Below are positions 24,762 through 32,721 of a stretch of DNA of 64,000 nt, in pieces. Source of the DNA: Streptomyces avermitilis MA-4680 = NBRC 14893 (GTDB lineage: Bacteria; Actinomycetota; Actinomycetes; Streptomycetales; Streptomycetaceae); assembly GCF_000009765.2 (NCBI RefSeq), contig NC_004719.1, positions 30,288 through 94,287 on the forward strand, given 5' to 3'. The translations under genes and the position numbers were made by a program. Positions within the stretch are counted from its first letter, which is position 1. Each line of letters starts with the position of its first letter. The notes below the pieces were generated by a model. The model ran no database searches. It was not told where the DNA came from and saw only the letters and a list, made by a program, of their open reading frames with translations.

Positions 24762-24923
24762 CTACGCCTCGGTCCACGGCGGGTCGTGCGTGTAGTTGAG
24801 CCCGTCGCAGAAGCGGCAGTCCCACTCCGAGGGCACCTCCCACTTGTCGACCCAGAAGCCGACCTGCTTGCCCACGAAGAAGTTGTCCCCGCCGCACCAC
24901 CCGCACTCGAAGACGAACTCCAC
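24762..24923 (-). CDS. Small zinc-knuckle protein, opposite strand
   Basis: A 53-residue protein from a GTG preceded by GGGGAAGGGG. It has CGWCGG and CRFC pairs that would bind one zinc, separated by aromatic residues (WVDKWEVPSEWD). It is the only minus-strand gene within this part of the block. Longer starts up to 25016 exist but lack a ribosome site. Function unknown. Confidence 0.6.
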   Translation of the reverse strand: MEFVFECGWCGGDNFFVGKQVGFWVDKWEVPSEWDCRFCDGLNYTHDPPWTEA

Positions 24924-25022
24924 CCGATCCCCTTCCCCGCGCCTGTCGGCTTCGAGGATGCCCGGGGCGCAGGTGCGGTGACTACCCACCCGCCAGCCCC
25001 AACTCACCTGCTGCACAACGCC

Positions 25023-25119
25023 GAAGGGCGCCGCCGGACACGATGCCGGCGACGCCCTTCGCCGTTGCGCGCGGCCACTCCCCCACGCGCCCTCCCGGCC
25101 ACCACGGCCAGGAGGGCGC
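25023..25119 (+). terminator. Two consecutive hairpins
   Basis: 25023-25060 (GAAGGGCG..CGCCCTTC, 14 of 15 pairs) and 25087-25119 (GCGCCCTCC..GGAGGGCGC, 13 of 14 pairs) in the gap before the next gene. Confidence 0.55.
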
Positions 25120-25147
25120 TCCCCTTCCCGCGTGATCGGAGAACCCC

Positions 25148-25642
25148 ATGGACCCCCTGCACAACACCCAGTCCGACATGCCCGAGTCCGAGGCCGCGGC
25201 CGAAGCCCGCCGCCTGATCGACGACTGGGCGAGCAAGCCCGTACGCCACCACCCCACCTCGTTCCGCGACGACACCGAGCCGCCGGCCTTCGGCACCACC
25301 CCGCCCGTACGGCAGGAGGACCACCGGATCGTCCCGGCCTGGGCGGCCGGGATCGCAGTGGCCTCCATCGGCGTGGGCGCCGGGGTAACCGGCATCGGCT
25401 GCGGTGCCTGGCTCGTGCTCCAGGGCCTGTCCTCCGTCACGTTGAACGGCGTCCTCATGGTCACCCTGCCCTTCGCGGGCATCGCGATGGTCGCCACCGC
25501 CATCGGCGGCGCGATCAGCAAGGCCCGCGCGGCCGTCACCAAGAACGTCTTCGAGGGTCCGGTCACCCACCACACCGAGATCCACAACAACAGCACCACG
25601 CGCGGGGCGTTCTTCGCCCGCACCCGCAACGAGATCCGCTGA
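25148..25642 (+). CDS. Membrane protein of the transfer block
   Basis: A 164-residue protein: a hydrophilic N-terminus of about 60 residues, then two hydrophobic segments (AWAAGIAVASIGVGAGVTGI and VLMVTLPFAGIAMVATAIGG), then a polar tail (HTEIHNNSTTRGAFFARTRN). Two-helix membrane proteins with polar ends are typical Spd-like components. The name is by position and topology only. Confidence 0.75.
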   Translation: MDPLHNTQSDMPESEAAAEARRLIDDWASKPVRHHPTSFRDDTEPPAFGTTPPVRQEDHRIVPAWAAGIAVASIGVGAGVTGIGCGAWLVLQGLSSVTLNGVLMVTLPFAGIAMVATAIGGAISKARAAVTKNVFEGPVTHHTEIHNNSTTRGAFFARTRNEIR

Positions 25643-25704
25643 CCGGCTCCGACCAGCCCACCACCACTTTCCACCGACCCCTCTGCCGAAGGAGCAGCAA
25701 CGCC

Positions 25705-26505
25705 ATGCCCAACAACGACAAGCCGGTCAACGGCCAGGAGAACCCGTCCTTCTTCGACCTGATCGACCAGATGCCCCCGCCGCCGGTCCTCGAGCTGGAC
25801 GGCAAGCCCGGCACCCGGCGGCTCGCGCGGCTGCGCGCCGCGTGGAAGGAGTCCTGGGAAGAGGGCGGCTTCCTCTACCAGCGGTGGGAAGAGGTCTTCC
25901 AGGCCCGGCACGGCAGTTGGCACGAGGTCGCCAACTGGATCAAGGCGGCGGCACTGTTCGGCGGGCTCAGCCTCATCGTCATGATGCTGGACGCCGCCGG
26001 CGACATCGCCTCGGTCACGCTCAAGGGCCTGTCCGCCGTCCCGGCCACGGACGGCGGTGACGGCAGCGGACTGTGGGGCACGGTCGACCACCCCATCCGG
26101 CTCTTCCTCGCCGACCAGGCCGCGCACCTGTCCGTCGCCCCGGCCGCCCTGTACGCGTTCTGGCAACTGACCGGCCTGCTCGGTCTGGTCGGCGGGTTCT
26201 TCGGCAACGCCGGAGCCCGCATCGCCTGGCTGCTGTTCGGGATCGGCAGTCTCGCGATGATCTGGTCCACCGCCCCGGCCGGGGGCCGCGCCGCCGCTAC
26301 CGGGCTCGCCGCCCTCATGTGGGCGCTGGCCAGCATCTTCGCTCTGCGCGGCCTGACTCTGCGGCCCATCGTCCACAACCACCCGCCGCAGTTCATGCCG
26401 CAGTTCAACCCCACGCTGCACCTCCACGCCACCCTCCCCGCCCCGGCCCCGGCGGGCGACGACTTCGACGACGAAGACGACAACGTCCACCCGCTCCAGC
26501 GCTGA
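25705..26505 (+). CDS. Multi-pass membrane protein (SpdB-like by position)
   Basis: A 266-residue protein; GAAGGAG precedes the ATG. About four hydrophobic segments: NWIKAAALFGGLSLIVMML (about 75-93), a segment near 140-165 (LYAFWQLTGLLGLVGGFFG), ARIAWLLFGIGSLAMIW and AAATGLAALMWALASIFALR. The C-terminus (LHLHATLPAPAP then an Asp/Glu run) is cytosolic and acidic. It follows another membrane protein and the motor, a context typical of intermycelial spread proteins; not proven. Confidence 0.75.
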   Translation: MPNNDKPVNGQENPSFFDLIDQMPPPPVLELDGKPGTRRLARLRAAWKESWEEGGFLYQRWEEVFQARHGSWHEVANWIKAAALFGGLSLIVMMLDAAGDIASVTLKGLSAVPATDGGDGSGLWGTVDHPIRLFLADQAAHLSVAPAALYAFWQLTGLLGLVGGFFGNAGARIAWLLFGIGSLAMIWSTAPAGGRAAATGLAALMWALASIFALRGLTLRPIVHNHPPQFMPQFNPTLHLHATLPAPAPAGDDFDDEDDNVHPLQR

Positions 26506-26585
26506 CTCACAACGCCGCTCGCGCCCACCCTCCTGCTGGCGCCGCGACCGACCAGGGTGCGGCGCCCGGACCCGAACGGAATCCC

Positions 26586-26831
26586 ATGACGCTGCAGACG
26601 AACGAGTTCTGGGTCGGCACCTACCACGGCCGCCACGACGGCCGCCTCGTCAAGGTCACCGCCACCCGCGACGACACCCGCCTCGAGCCCTACGCCTGGA
26701 CGTGCACCTGCGGGGCCTCCCAGACCTTCCCCACCGAGGACGGCGTGGACCGCACCGCCTGGCGGCACACGCACCCGACCCTCTGGGACCGGCTGCGCCA
26801 GAAGGCCGCCCTGCTGTTGCGGACCCGCTGA
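26586..26831 (+). CDS. Small hypothetical protein
   Basis: An 81-residue protein starting MTLQTNEFWVGTYHGRHDGR. A single CTCG motif near residue 40 and an aromatic/basic C-terminus (WDRLRQKAALLLRTR). No family recognised. No strong ribosome site, but codon bias is clear and it stands between two hairpin-bounded gaps in the same direction. Confidence 0.65.
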   Translation: MTLQTNEFWVGTYHGRHDGRLVKVTATRDDTRLEPYAWTCTCGASQTFPTEDGVDRTAWRHTHPTLWDRLRQKAALLLRTR

Positions 26832-26851
26832 GACCTGACGCCCTGCCTGGC

Positions 26852-26872
26852 CCTCGCCCGCACCGGGCGAGG
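26852..26872 (+). terminator. Hairpin, 9-bp perfect stem
   Basis: CCTCGCCCG, CAC loop, CGGGCGAGG. Confidence 0.5.
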
Positions 26873-26972
26873 ACCGGACAGGCCGCCCGGCCGCCGTCTC
26901 CCGCGCCCCGCTGACGAACCGACGTCGGCGGGGCGCGGTGTTGCCCACCCGACCCGCTGGAGGAGATCACTC

Positions 26973-27080
26973 GTGCTCATCCCCCGCCCGCGCCGCCGCA
27001 TCGGCCGGCCCCGCCCGCAGCGCCCCGGCCCCCGCTACCCGCACCGTCCCGACCGGCTGCCTGGCGCCTGGAGCAGGTGA
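26973..27080 (+). CDS. Small Arg/Pro-rich peptide coupled to the RRQRL protein
   Basis: A 35-residue, extremely basic peptide (LIPRPRRRIGRPRPQRPGPR) from a GTG after GGAGGAGATCACTC, one of the best ribosome sites in the window. Its stop overlaps the next start (ATGA), so it may be a leader that couples translation or a small nucleic-acid-binding peptide. Confidence 0.5.
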   Translation: MLIPRPRRRIGRPRPQRPGPRYPHRPDRLPGAWSR

Positions 27081-27544
27081 TGACGCGCGCCCGGAAGAAG
27101 CGCCGCCCTCGCGAGGTGAAGCGGGTGCCGCGCAGCGACGCGCTCCTGCCGGAGCATGACCGCGGCGCAGTACCGGAGGGCTTGGTCACCAGGCGGCAGC
27201 TGAGGGACATGGGCCTCAGCCCGGGAGGCAACGACGGTCCGGTCGCGATCCTGCGATGCAAGTGGTGCTCCTACCGGCCGCAGTGGTCATGCATCCACCC
27301 CACCCGCGGCTTCCTGCTCCGCGTCGACCTGGCTGTACCCAAGCGCGTTCCGACGCTTGCTCAGGAATGGGCCCTTGATCGGGCTATGGCAGCTCGGCAG
27401 ACCTGTAGCGAATGCAGGAGGCGTTTTTACATCTGCCTCTCCAAGAAGCTCGGGTGCTGCCTGGAGTGCTTCGACGGCACGCCCGCTGACCCCAGCAGCC
27501 TCATGACGGCCCCGGCCTCCGCCGCTCACCGGCTGGCCGCGTGA
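27080..27544 (+). CDS. RRQRL-motif zinc-binding protein
   Basis: A 154-residue protein: LPEHDRGAVPEGLVTRRQLRDMGLSPGG region carries the RRQRL-type motif; CKWCSYRPQWSC and CSECRRRFYICLSKKLGCCL follow, likely binding zinc. This family is repeatedly found in Streptomyces mobile elements; its function is not established. A start at the GTG at 27077 would add one residue. It overlaps the small basic peptide by one base and is followed by a hairpin. Confidence 0.75.
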   Translation: MTRARKKRRPREVKRVPRSDALLPEHDRGAVPEGLVTRRQLRDMGLSPGGNDGPVAILRCKWCSYRPQWSCIHPTRGFLLRVDLAVPKRVPTLAQEWALDRAMAARQTCSECRRRFYICLSKKLGCCLECFDGTPADPSSLMTAPASAAHRLAA

Positions 27545-27550
27545 GCCGAA

Positions 27551-27581
27551 CCCCGTCCCGGCCACACAGGCCGGGACGGGG
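27551..27581 (+). terminator. Hairpin, 13-bp perfect stem
   Basis: CCCCGTCCCGGCC, ACACA loop, GGCCGGGACGGGG, immediately after the zinc-protein stop. Confidence 0.65.
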
Positions 27582-27663
27582 CCCGTACAACCCGGGCGGC
27601 CGCAGCACCGGCAAAGGCCGGCCGCCCGCTCCCTCACCTCTTCGAGATCAGGAGAAACCCAGC

Positions 27664-28170
27664 ATGACGCATCGCTCCGCCCCCTTCGCCGCCGTCCTCG
27701 GATTGGGACGCGCCGGGTCGAACATCGGTGATCATTTTGTGCAGTCCGACTACTGCGCCCGGGTCAAGGGCGCCACCGACGCCAAGCCGGTCCACTTCGC
27801 CGCCACCCCGGACGACGAACCCACCGTCCACGGCACGGCCGACGGCATCAAGGCATGCGCCTGGCACTGCCTGACCTACACCGCCACCCAGGCCCTCGCG
27901 GTCGGTGTCGGCGCCCGGGTCCTGGGCATCCGGCTGCACCCCGGAGCCGCCGCGGCCGCGCTCGCCCTGTCCTTCGCCACGCATTACGCCGCGGACCGCA
28001 GGGTGCCCGGCGGGCTCTTGGAGACGCTCGCCACGAAGACCGGCAAGGGCAACTTCTGGCGCCTGGCCGACCACGGAATCAACGGCGCGTACTGCCTCGA
28101 CAGCGCATGGCATCACGGCTGGGAGACGATCGCCGCCCTCATCGCCGCCACCAAGGCGACGACCCGGTGA
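27664..28170 (+). CDS. DUF3307-like membrane protein
   Basis: A 168-residue protein; CAGGAG precedes the ATG. NIGDHFVQSDYCARVKG, then KACAWHCLTYTATQALAVGV, then LSFATHYAADRR resemble the His-containing motifs of DUF3307, a membrane family with conserved D..FVQ and H residues. Hydrophobic stretches lie at about 65-80 and 90-115. Function unknown. Its stop overlaps the next start, opening a run of four coupled genes. Confidence 0.6.
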   Translation: MTHRSAPFAAVLGLGRAGSNIGDHFVQSDYCARVKGATDAKPVHFAATPDDEPTVHGTADGIKACAWHCLTYTATQALAVGVGARVLGIRLHPGAAAAALALSFATHYAADRRVPGGLLETLATKTGKGNFWRLADHGINGAYCLDSAWHHGWETIAALIAATKATTR

Positions 28171-28517
28171 CCGCCCGCTCCCGCACCCGTTTGGAGCGGG
28201 TGCGCGGCTCGCTCGGCATCGCCCAGCTCGCCCTCCAGCAGATCGAGGACGACCTGAAAGCCGACGACGTCGACGCCCGCGAGCTCGCCGCGATCCTGCG
28301 CGAGATCCAGGAGGACATCGACATGCCCGGCGGCCTCTTCCCCGCCCTCGCGCAGCTGGTCAGCACCGCCGCACGCAGGGCGGAGCAGATCGAGCCCGAC
28401 CGCGACGGCGACGCCTCCTGCTACCTGCACGAGGCCGCCGCCCTGATCACCGACAACGCCGGGCAGCGCCTGAACTGGGCGGCCCGCTCCCTCCACCCGC
28501 AAGGAGACGACGCATGA
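28167..28517 (+). CDS. Hypothetical helical protein, translationally coupled
   Basis: A 116-residue protein from a GTG overlapping the previous stop. Mostly helical and acidic (LALQQIEDDLKADDVDAREL, AAILREIQEDIDMPGG). No family recognised. It overlaps the next gene by ATGA, so it is probably produced in step with the kinase-like protein that follows. Confidence 0.75.
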   Translation: MTARSRTRLERVRGSLGIAQLALQQIEDDLKADDVDARELAAILREIQEDIDMPGGLFPALAQLVSTAARRAEQIEPDRDGDASCYLHEAAALITDNAGQRLNWAARSLHPQGDDA

Positions 28518-29470
28518 CGGTGCTGTACCCGGACCTGCCCGAGAACGGGCTCATCGTGCTGATCGGTGCCTCCGGCGCGGGCAAGTCCACGCTCGCCCGC
28601 ACCCGGCCGGCCTCCCAGGTCCTCTCGCTCGATCGTCTGCGGGGCGTGGTCGGTGACGACCCTGGGCGGCAGGACGCGACCGGTGACGCGGCCGACGTCC
28701 TCAAGCTGATCCTGGAGCGCCGGATGGCCCGGGGACTCAACACGGTGATCGACGCGACCAATTGCGAGCAGCCCATCAGGGTGGAGCTGGTGACGGCCGC
28801 CAAGCGGCACGGCATGCCGACGGTCGCGGTCATCGTCCCCACGCCGCTGTCGGTGTGCCTGGAACGGCAGCACCCGCGCCCGGCCAACCGGCGCGTGCCC
28901 CAGGACGTCGTCCGCGCCCAGCACAAGGCGATGACGTACTCGCACCAGCAGCTGGCCGCCGAAGGCTTCAACACCATCGTCTTCGCCGACAACCTGTACC
29001 GCCTGGAGCCGCTGCTGAAGCGGCTTTCCGAGCGCCGTGAGGCCGACCTCGGGCGGGACGGCGGCAAAGGACTGGGTGACCTTCTCCTGGTCCGCCGGTT
29101 CTTCGGCCCGGCGATCCTGCCGCTGTGGCGGTGGCGGCCCGGCTCGGACCTGGTGACCGGCCGGGACCGCGTCGCGGAGATCCGCCTCGGGCAGCAGTAC
29201 CTCACCCTTGCCTACCGCGCCGACGTCGACAGCGAGGGGGACTTCGGCTTCGACGTTCTGCTGCCGTGCCCCGTCGACCCGGAGTGCGCCGGGCAGGCGT
29301 GGGCGCCGGTCTACTCGGTCACCGACCTGCACAAGGCGCTGACCGGCGCCATGGACAGCGATCCGGATCTCGTCTGCACCGTCCACGGCGACGGCGCCGA
29401 CGACGACCAGGACGACGACCCCGAGGGCCGCGCGGACCTTCAGGCGCAGTTCGCGGACGCGGTCGCTTGA
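28514..29470 (+). CDS. P-loop ATPase of the polynucleotide kinase type
   Basis: A 318-residue protein. Walker A GASGAGKST at 18-26; SLDRLRGVVGDD is a DxxR-type switch region; NTVIDATNC matches the kinase Walker-B/lid region of T4-Pnk/Pnkp-type kinases, with ERQHPRPANRRVPQDVVRAQ resembling the Arg-rich lid. The C-terminal 110 residues (LWRWRPGSDLVTGRDRVAEI, DPDLVCTVHGDG) are an unassigned extra domain. A 5'-end kinase or nucleotide-modifying role for DNA or RNA during transfer is possible but inferred. It overlaps neighbours on both sides. Confidence 0.75.
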   Translation: MTVLYPDLPENGLIVLIGASGAGKSTLARTRPASQVLSLDRLRGVVGDDPGRQDATGDAADVLKLILERRMARGLNTVIDATNCEQPIRVELVTAAKRHGMPTVAVIVPTPLSVCLERQHPRPANRRVPQDVVRAQHKAMTYSHQQLAAEGFNTIVFADNLYRLEPLLKRLSERREADLGRDGGKGLGDLLLVRRFFGPAILPLWRWRPGSDLVTGRDRVAEIRLGQQYLTLAYRADVDSEGDFGFDVLLPCPVDPECAGQAWAPVYSVTDLHKALTGAMDSDPDLVCTVHGDGADDDQDDDPEGRADLQAQFADAVA

Positions 29471-29655
29471 GCCGCGCCGCCGACGGACCGCACCCCCACC
29501 CGCTCACCCCGGCTGACCTTCCGACCGGGGATGAGTGGTGGCGCGGCTGCCCGGAGTGCCACCTGCCGATCCAGGGCGGGGGCGCCGGCCTCGCCGCGCA
29601 CCGCCGCACCGTCGGTGATCCCCGGCGCCCGATCACGATCCATCTGGAGTTCTGA
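29467..29655 (+). CDS. Small zinc-motif protein from a TTG start
   Basis: A 62-residue protein whose only reasonable start is the TTG overlapping the kinase stop (TTGA). It has CPECHLPIQGGG and a His/Arg-rich second half, a partial zinc-finger pattern. No family recognised. The tight overlap and codon bias support it. Confidence 0.55.
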   Translation: MSRAADGPHPHPLTPADLPTGDEWWRGCPECHLPIQGGGAGLAAHRRTVGDPRRPITIHLEF

Positions 29656-29687
29656 CCCGCCCTCACCGGCGTGACGGACGCTCCGCG

Positions 29688-29721
29688 CCGCCCCGGCCCC
29701 GTTCGACGGAGGCCGGGGCGG
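29688..29721 (+). terminator. Hairpin, 11-bp perfect stem
   Basis: CCGCCCCGGCC and GGCCGGGGCGG around a 12-base loop. Confidence 0.55.
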
Positions 29722-29780
29722 TCGCGGTGGTCCCTCAACACCGAGGCACCAACACCGAGCAGAGAAAGGAGCTGGACGTC

Positions 29781-30083
29781 ATGCACCTGCGCACCTACGA
29801 GGTGGACGTCCCGATCCACGACACCACCGACCCGGACCGGCGCGGTCTGCACGTCTTTACCGGCGTCGCCGACTCCCCGGCCGCGGCCCTGCGGCGCGCG
29901 CACGAGGTGTATGACGCCGCGCTCGCCGCGCACACGGCCGGACTCGAGGTCCCCGGCAAGCAGCCGGACAACTGGGGAGCGCGCGGGCTCCGGCCCGGCT
30001 GGCAGATGGAGTGGCCCGCCGCGAAGGCCGGCCTCTGGCACAACCCCGTCAGCTGGACCACCCGCAGCGACTTCGCGCTGTAG
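29781..30083 (+). CDS. Hypothetical protein
   Basis: A 100-residue protein; AAAGGAG lies about ten bases before the ATG. It reads as a small alpha/beta protein (LRTYEVDVPIHDTTDPDRRG, VADSPAAALRRAHEVYDAAL) ending in Trp-rich residues. No family recognised. It is preceded and followed by hairpins, so it may be expressed as its own unit. Confidence 0.7.
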   Translation: MHLRTYEVDVPIHDTTDPDRRGLHVFTGVADSPAAALRRAHEVYDAALAAHTAGLEVPGKQPDNWGARGLRPGWQMEWPAAKAGLWHNPVSWTTRSDFAL

Positions 30084-30089
30084 CTCCGC

Positions 30090-30133
30090 CCCGGGACAGC
30101 CGCTGTGCTTGGCGGCTAGACGGCTGTCCCGGG
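30090..30133 (+). terminator. Hairpin, 13-bp perfect stem
   Basis: CCCGGGACAGCCG and CGGCTGTCCCGGG around an 18-base loop. Confidence 0.6.
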
Positions 30134-30172
30134 CCCATCCATCCCGTACGAGACGAGACGGAGAACCCAAGT

Positions 30173-30253
30173 ATGTCGTCCCTCCTGCGCATTCACGGCC
30201 GGATCGGCCAGCGCACCCTCTTACTGACGACCGAGTGGGGGCGAGCCGCATGA
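30173..30253 (+). CDS. 26-residue leader peptide before the ASCH gene
   Basis: MSSLLRIHGRIGQRTLLLTT is encoded from an ATG with GGAGAA upstream; the stop overlaps the next start (ATGA). The size and coupling resemble a translational leader. It may alternatively be a chance frame. Confidence 0.35.
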   Translation: MSSLLRIHGRIGQRTLLLTTEWGRAA

Positions 30254-30693
30254 GCCTCGCTACCCTGCCCGAGGGCGACTGGATCCGCGGCATCACGATC
30301 CGCCAGCCCTGGGCAACCTGCATCCTCGCCGGAAAGAGCCCGGAGAACAGGCCCGCCAACTGGCCGTGGCGTGGCTGGGTGATGATCCACGCCGGGAAGA
30401 AGAAGCCGGAGCCCGCCGTGCTGCGCGACCCGCTGGTCGCCACCGCGATCCGTGGCCGCGAACTGCACCTGGGCGCGGTCATCGGCGTCGCCCGCCTCAC
30501 CGACTGCCACGTGGACCTGGGGCCCGAGCGGTGCACCAGCCCGTGGGCGGAGCGCGATGCTCACCACCTGGTCCTCGCCGACGTCCAGGAGCTCGCCCTG
30601 CCCGTGCCCGCCACGGGCGCGCTTCCCGCCTGGAAGCCGCAGCTGGATCTGGTGGAGCAGGTGTTCCAGCAGCTGCCCGACTTCCGGCTGTGA
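30250..30693 (+). CDS. ASCH-domain protein
   Basis: A 147-residue protein: GITIRQPWATCILAGKSPEN, the RGWVMIHAGKKK loop and IGVARLTDCHVD match the ASCH domain, a PUA-related beta-barrel that binds RNA or modified nucleotides. Some ASCH proteins are ribonucleases or amidohydrolases for modified bases. The conserved R/K-E-N-R region is SPENRPANWPWRG here. Its stop overlaps the next start. Confidence 0.8.
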   Translation: MSLATLPEGDWIRGITIRQPWATCILAGKSPENRPANWPWRGWVMIHAGKKKPEPAVLRDPLVATAIRGRELHLGAVIGVARLTDCHVDLGPERCTSPWAERDAHHLVLADVQELALPVPATGALPAWKPQLDLVEQVFQQLPDFRL

Positions 30694-30971
30694 CGGGCCG
30701 ACGCAGCAAGAAGCCGCTGTTCGAGCCGGGTCTGATCCCGGTTCCCGGCGCCCTTCTCGACTGGCGCGACAACCAGCATTTCGACCGCTGGCAGGACCGC
30801 CCCTGCGCGCTGTGCGACAAGCCCACGCCCATGCGCTCGCACTACGGCGAGCCCGTGCACAAGGCCTGCGCTGAGGACTGGATCGCCGCGAACCCCACCG
30901 AGGCCCGCCTCGGACGGTTCGCCTCCGACGTCCAGCCCAAGAAGCGCCAGCGCGACGACGACCACGCCTGA
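30690..30971 (+). CDS. Small zinc-knuckle protein coupled to ASCH
   Basis: A 93-residue protein from a GTG overlapping the ASCH stop. CALCDKPTPMRSHYGEPVHK plus AC forms a likely CxxC/HxxxC zinc site near residues 39-60, and the tail is basic (KKRQRDDDHA). It may be a nucleic-acid-binding partner of the ASCH protein; not a recognised family. Confidence 0.7.
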   Translation: MTGRRSKKPLFEPGLIPVPGALLDWRDNQHFDRWQDRPCALCDKPTPMRSHYGEPVHKACAEDWIAANPTEARLGRFASDVQPKKRQRDDDHA

Positions 30972-30993
30972 ATTCCTCCACCTGGAGGCTCCC

Positions 30994-31167
30994 TTGAGCA
31001 GCACCCAACGCGAGGTAGACCACGCCCTTGCCTACCCCGAGCCGCCCGCGTCCCCGCTCTGGCACCGCCACGGCGCGAAGGCCCGCCCGCTCACCGACGC
31101 CCAGAAGCAGCGCAACCGCGAGCTGCTGGACCTCGCGCAGCGCAAGCCCCGCACCACCGCCGCGTAG
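30994..31167 (+). CDS. 57-residue basic protein from a TTG start
   Basis: Frame from a TTG after CTGGAGG to the TAG at 31165-31167. The sequence is basic and helical at the end (LTDAQKQRNRELLDLAQRKP). GC-rich third positions match its neighbours. No family recognised. Confidence 0.5.
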   Translation: MSSTQREVDHALAYPEPPASPLWHRHGAKARPLTDAQKQRNRELLDLAQRKPRTTAA

Positions 31168-31180
31168 GAGGACCCCGGTC

Positions 31181-32143
31181 ATGTTCACCGACATGAAAGA
31201 GGCCCTCGAAGCCGAGGCCCTCGAACTCACCCCACTTGGCAGCGACCAGAGCAACGCCGCCTCCCTGGTGGTCGCCCACCAGGCCCGCGACAAGGACGAC
31301 CTCGCCGACCTGCTGGGCGCCCTCGGACTGCCCTGCGCCGAAGACGACCTGGTGCGCCTGCTTCCGCACCTCACCAACCCCAACGACGACATCCCGACCG
31401 GAGACCCGATGACCGCCAACGCTTTCACCGCCACGGCCGCCTCCATGCTCACGAACGGCGACAGCCCCGAGCACGTACGCAGCACGCTCGGACTGTCGGA
31501 GAGCGAACTCGCCGAAGCTGTGAAGCACGCCGAACTGCCCGTCCCCACTGCCACCCCCGTCCCGGAGACGGACGACAGTGCCAGCGCCCCGGCCGAAGCC
31601 GTGAAGCACGCCGAACCCACCGCCGCCCCGGACACGGACGCCAGCGCCAGCGCCAGCGCCCCGGAGGCTGTCCCGGCGCCAGTGTCTGACGACACGGTGG
31701 ACACCGACGGGATCGAGGCCCTGCTCTCCTGGGCGGAGAGCCACCCCGCCGCCAGCATCCGCAACCGGGCCGCCCGCGTGCGCAGCGACCTCACCGAGCT
31801 GACCGAGCGCCGCGCCACCGACGCCGCCCAACGGGAGGCAGAGGAACGCGTCGCCAACGCCAAGGCCGAACTGGAAGCCGCACAGGCGCAGCTGCGCGCG
31901 GTGAAGGCCGGCGGTCACACCGCGACGGCGGTACAGGACGCCACACCCCTGGCTCCCGCTCCCGCCCCGGCCCCGGCCGCGACCGCGACCGGCCAACGCA
32001 GCAAGGAAGAGCTGGCCGCGATCCGGACGTGGGCGCGCGCCAACGGCCACCAGGTCGCCGACAAGGGCAACCCCGCCAAGAAGGTCCTGGATGCGTACGA
32101 CGCCGCCCACCGCACCGCCAACCTGGCGGAGGCTTCCCAATGA
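31181..32143 (+). CDS. Protein with Lsr2-like C-terminal DNA-binding domain
   Basis: A 320-residue protein; TAGGAGG precedes the ATG. The N-terminal half is helical and acidic, the middle (about 120-175) is Ala/Pro/Asp low complexity with a repeated EAVKHAE motif, and about 200-230 is a coiled coil. The last 40 residues, KEELAAIRTWARANGHQVAD to VLDAYDAAH, match the Lsr2 C-terminal AT-hook-like domain that binds AT-rich DNA minor grooves. Plasmid-encoded Lsr2-like proteins silence or organise foreign DNA. The GNAT and IS110 genes follow immediately. Confidence 0.8.
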   Translation: MFTDMKEALEAEALELTPLGSDQSNAASLVVAHQARDKDDLADLLGALGLPCAEDDLVRLLPHLTNPNDDIPTGDPMTANAFTATAASMLTNGDSPEHVRSTLGLSESELAEAVKHAELPVPTATPVPETDDSASAPAEAVKHAEPTAAPDTDASASASAPEAVPAPVSDDTVDTDGIEALLSWAESHPAASIRNRAARVRSDLTELTERRATDAAQREAEERVANAKAELEAAQAQLRAVKAGGHTATAVQDATPLAPAPAPAPAATATGQRSKEELAAIRTWARANGHQVADKGNPAKKVLDAYDAAHRTANLAEASQ

Positions 32144-32163
32144 TGTTGTCAAGCAGCGCGGTT

Positions 32164-32625
32164 TCAGCGCTGAATGGTGACAACCATCTGCGGCAGCACT
32201 CTGCCGACGATGGAACCCGAGGGCACGTTTCCTATGCGAACTGCGCCCATGGCGCGGTAGAAAGGCTCGGCGTTCGGGTCCGCATCGATCGTGAGCTGGG
32301 TGAACCCCAGGTCTCGTCCAGCAGCGATGGTGCGTTCGAACAGCAGGCGGCCGATCCCTTGGCCGATGGCCTGCGGCTCGACGAACATCATGCCCAGAAC
32401 GCCAGTGGGTGGCTCTCCCTCAAGAGTCGTGAAGCCCAGGATGTGGCCATCTCTGTCAGCCACCGTGGTCCGTCGGCGTGCGACCTCGTGCGCGGCAACG
32501 GTGAGCTCGTCTCGACAGGCTTCCAGGAAGTCAGCGTCATAGCCCCAATGCGCTTTGGATCGCAGCGCCAAGTCGGTGAGTACGTCGGCTTCCGTCGCCC
32601 GTGCAGACCTGATCAGCACGTCCAT
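32164..32625 (-). CDS. GNAT-family N-acetyltransferase
   Basis: A 153-residue acetyltransferase. VLGMMFVEPQAIGQGIGRLL holds the acetyl-CoA pyrophosphate loop (Q-x-x-G-x-G/A type), then AEPFYRAMGAVRIGN is the conserved C-terminal Y..G motif. Substrate cannot be told. It is on the minus strand, against the transfer block, next to an IS110 element, so it may be cargo brought in from elsewhere. Confidence 0.88.
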   Translation of the reverse strand: MDVLIRSARATEADVLTDLALRSKAHWGYDADFLEACRDELTVAAHEVARRRTTVADRDGHILGFTTLEGEPPTGVLGMMFVEPQAIGQGIGRLLFERTIAAGRDLGFTQLTIDADPNAEPFYRAMGAVRIGNVPSGSIVGRVLPQMVVTIQR

Positions 32626-32721
32626 CTACGTCCCCCGCTCAGGTGTAGGTCTTTCGATCTTCGCACCCTGCAGTCGTGCGGGAACAGTGCGCGATGGCCT
32701 CTGCCTGGACAGGGCAAGCGT

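Noticed and set aside
24982..26490. Minus-strand frame of 502 codons
   Set aside because: Shadow of two membrane-protein genes with good ribosome sites on the plus strand.
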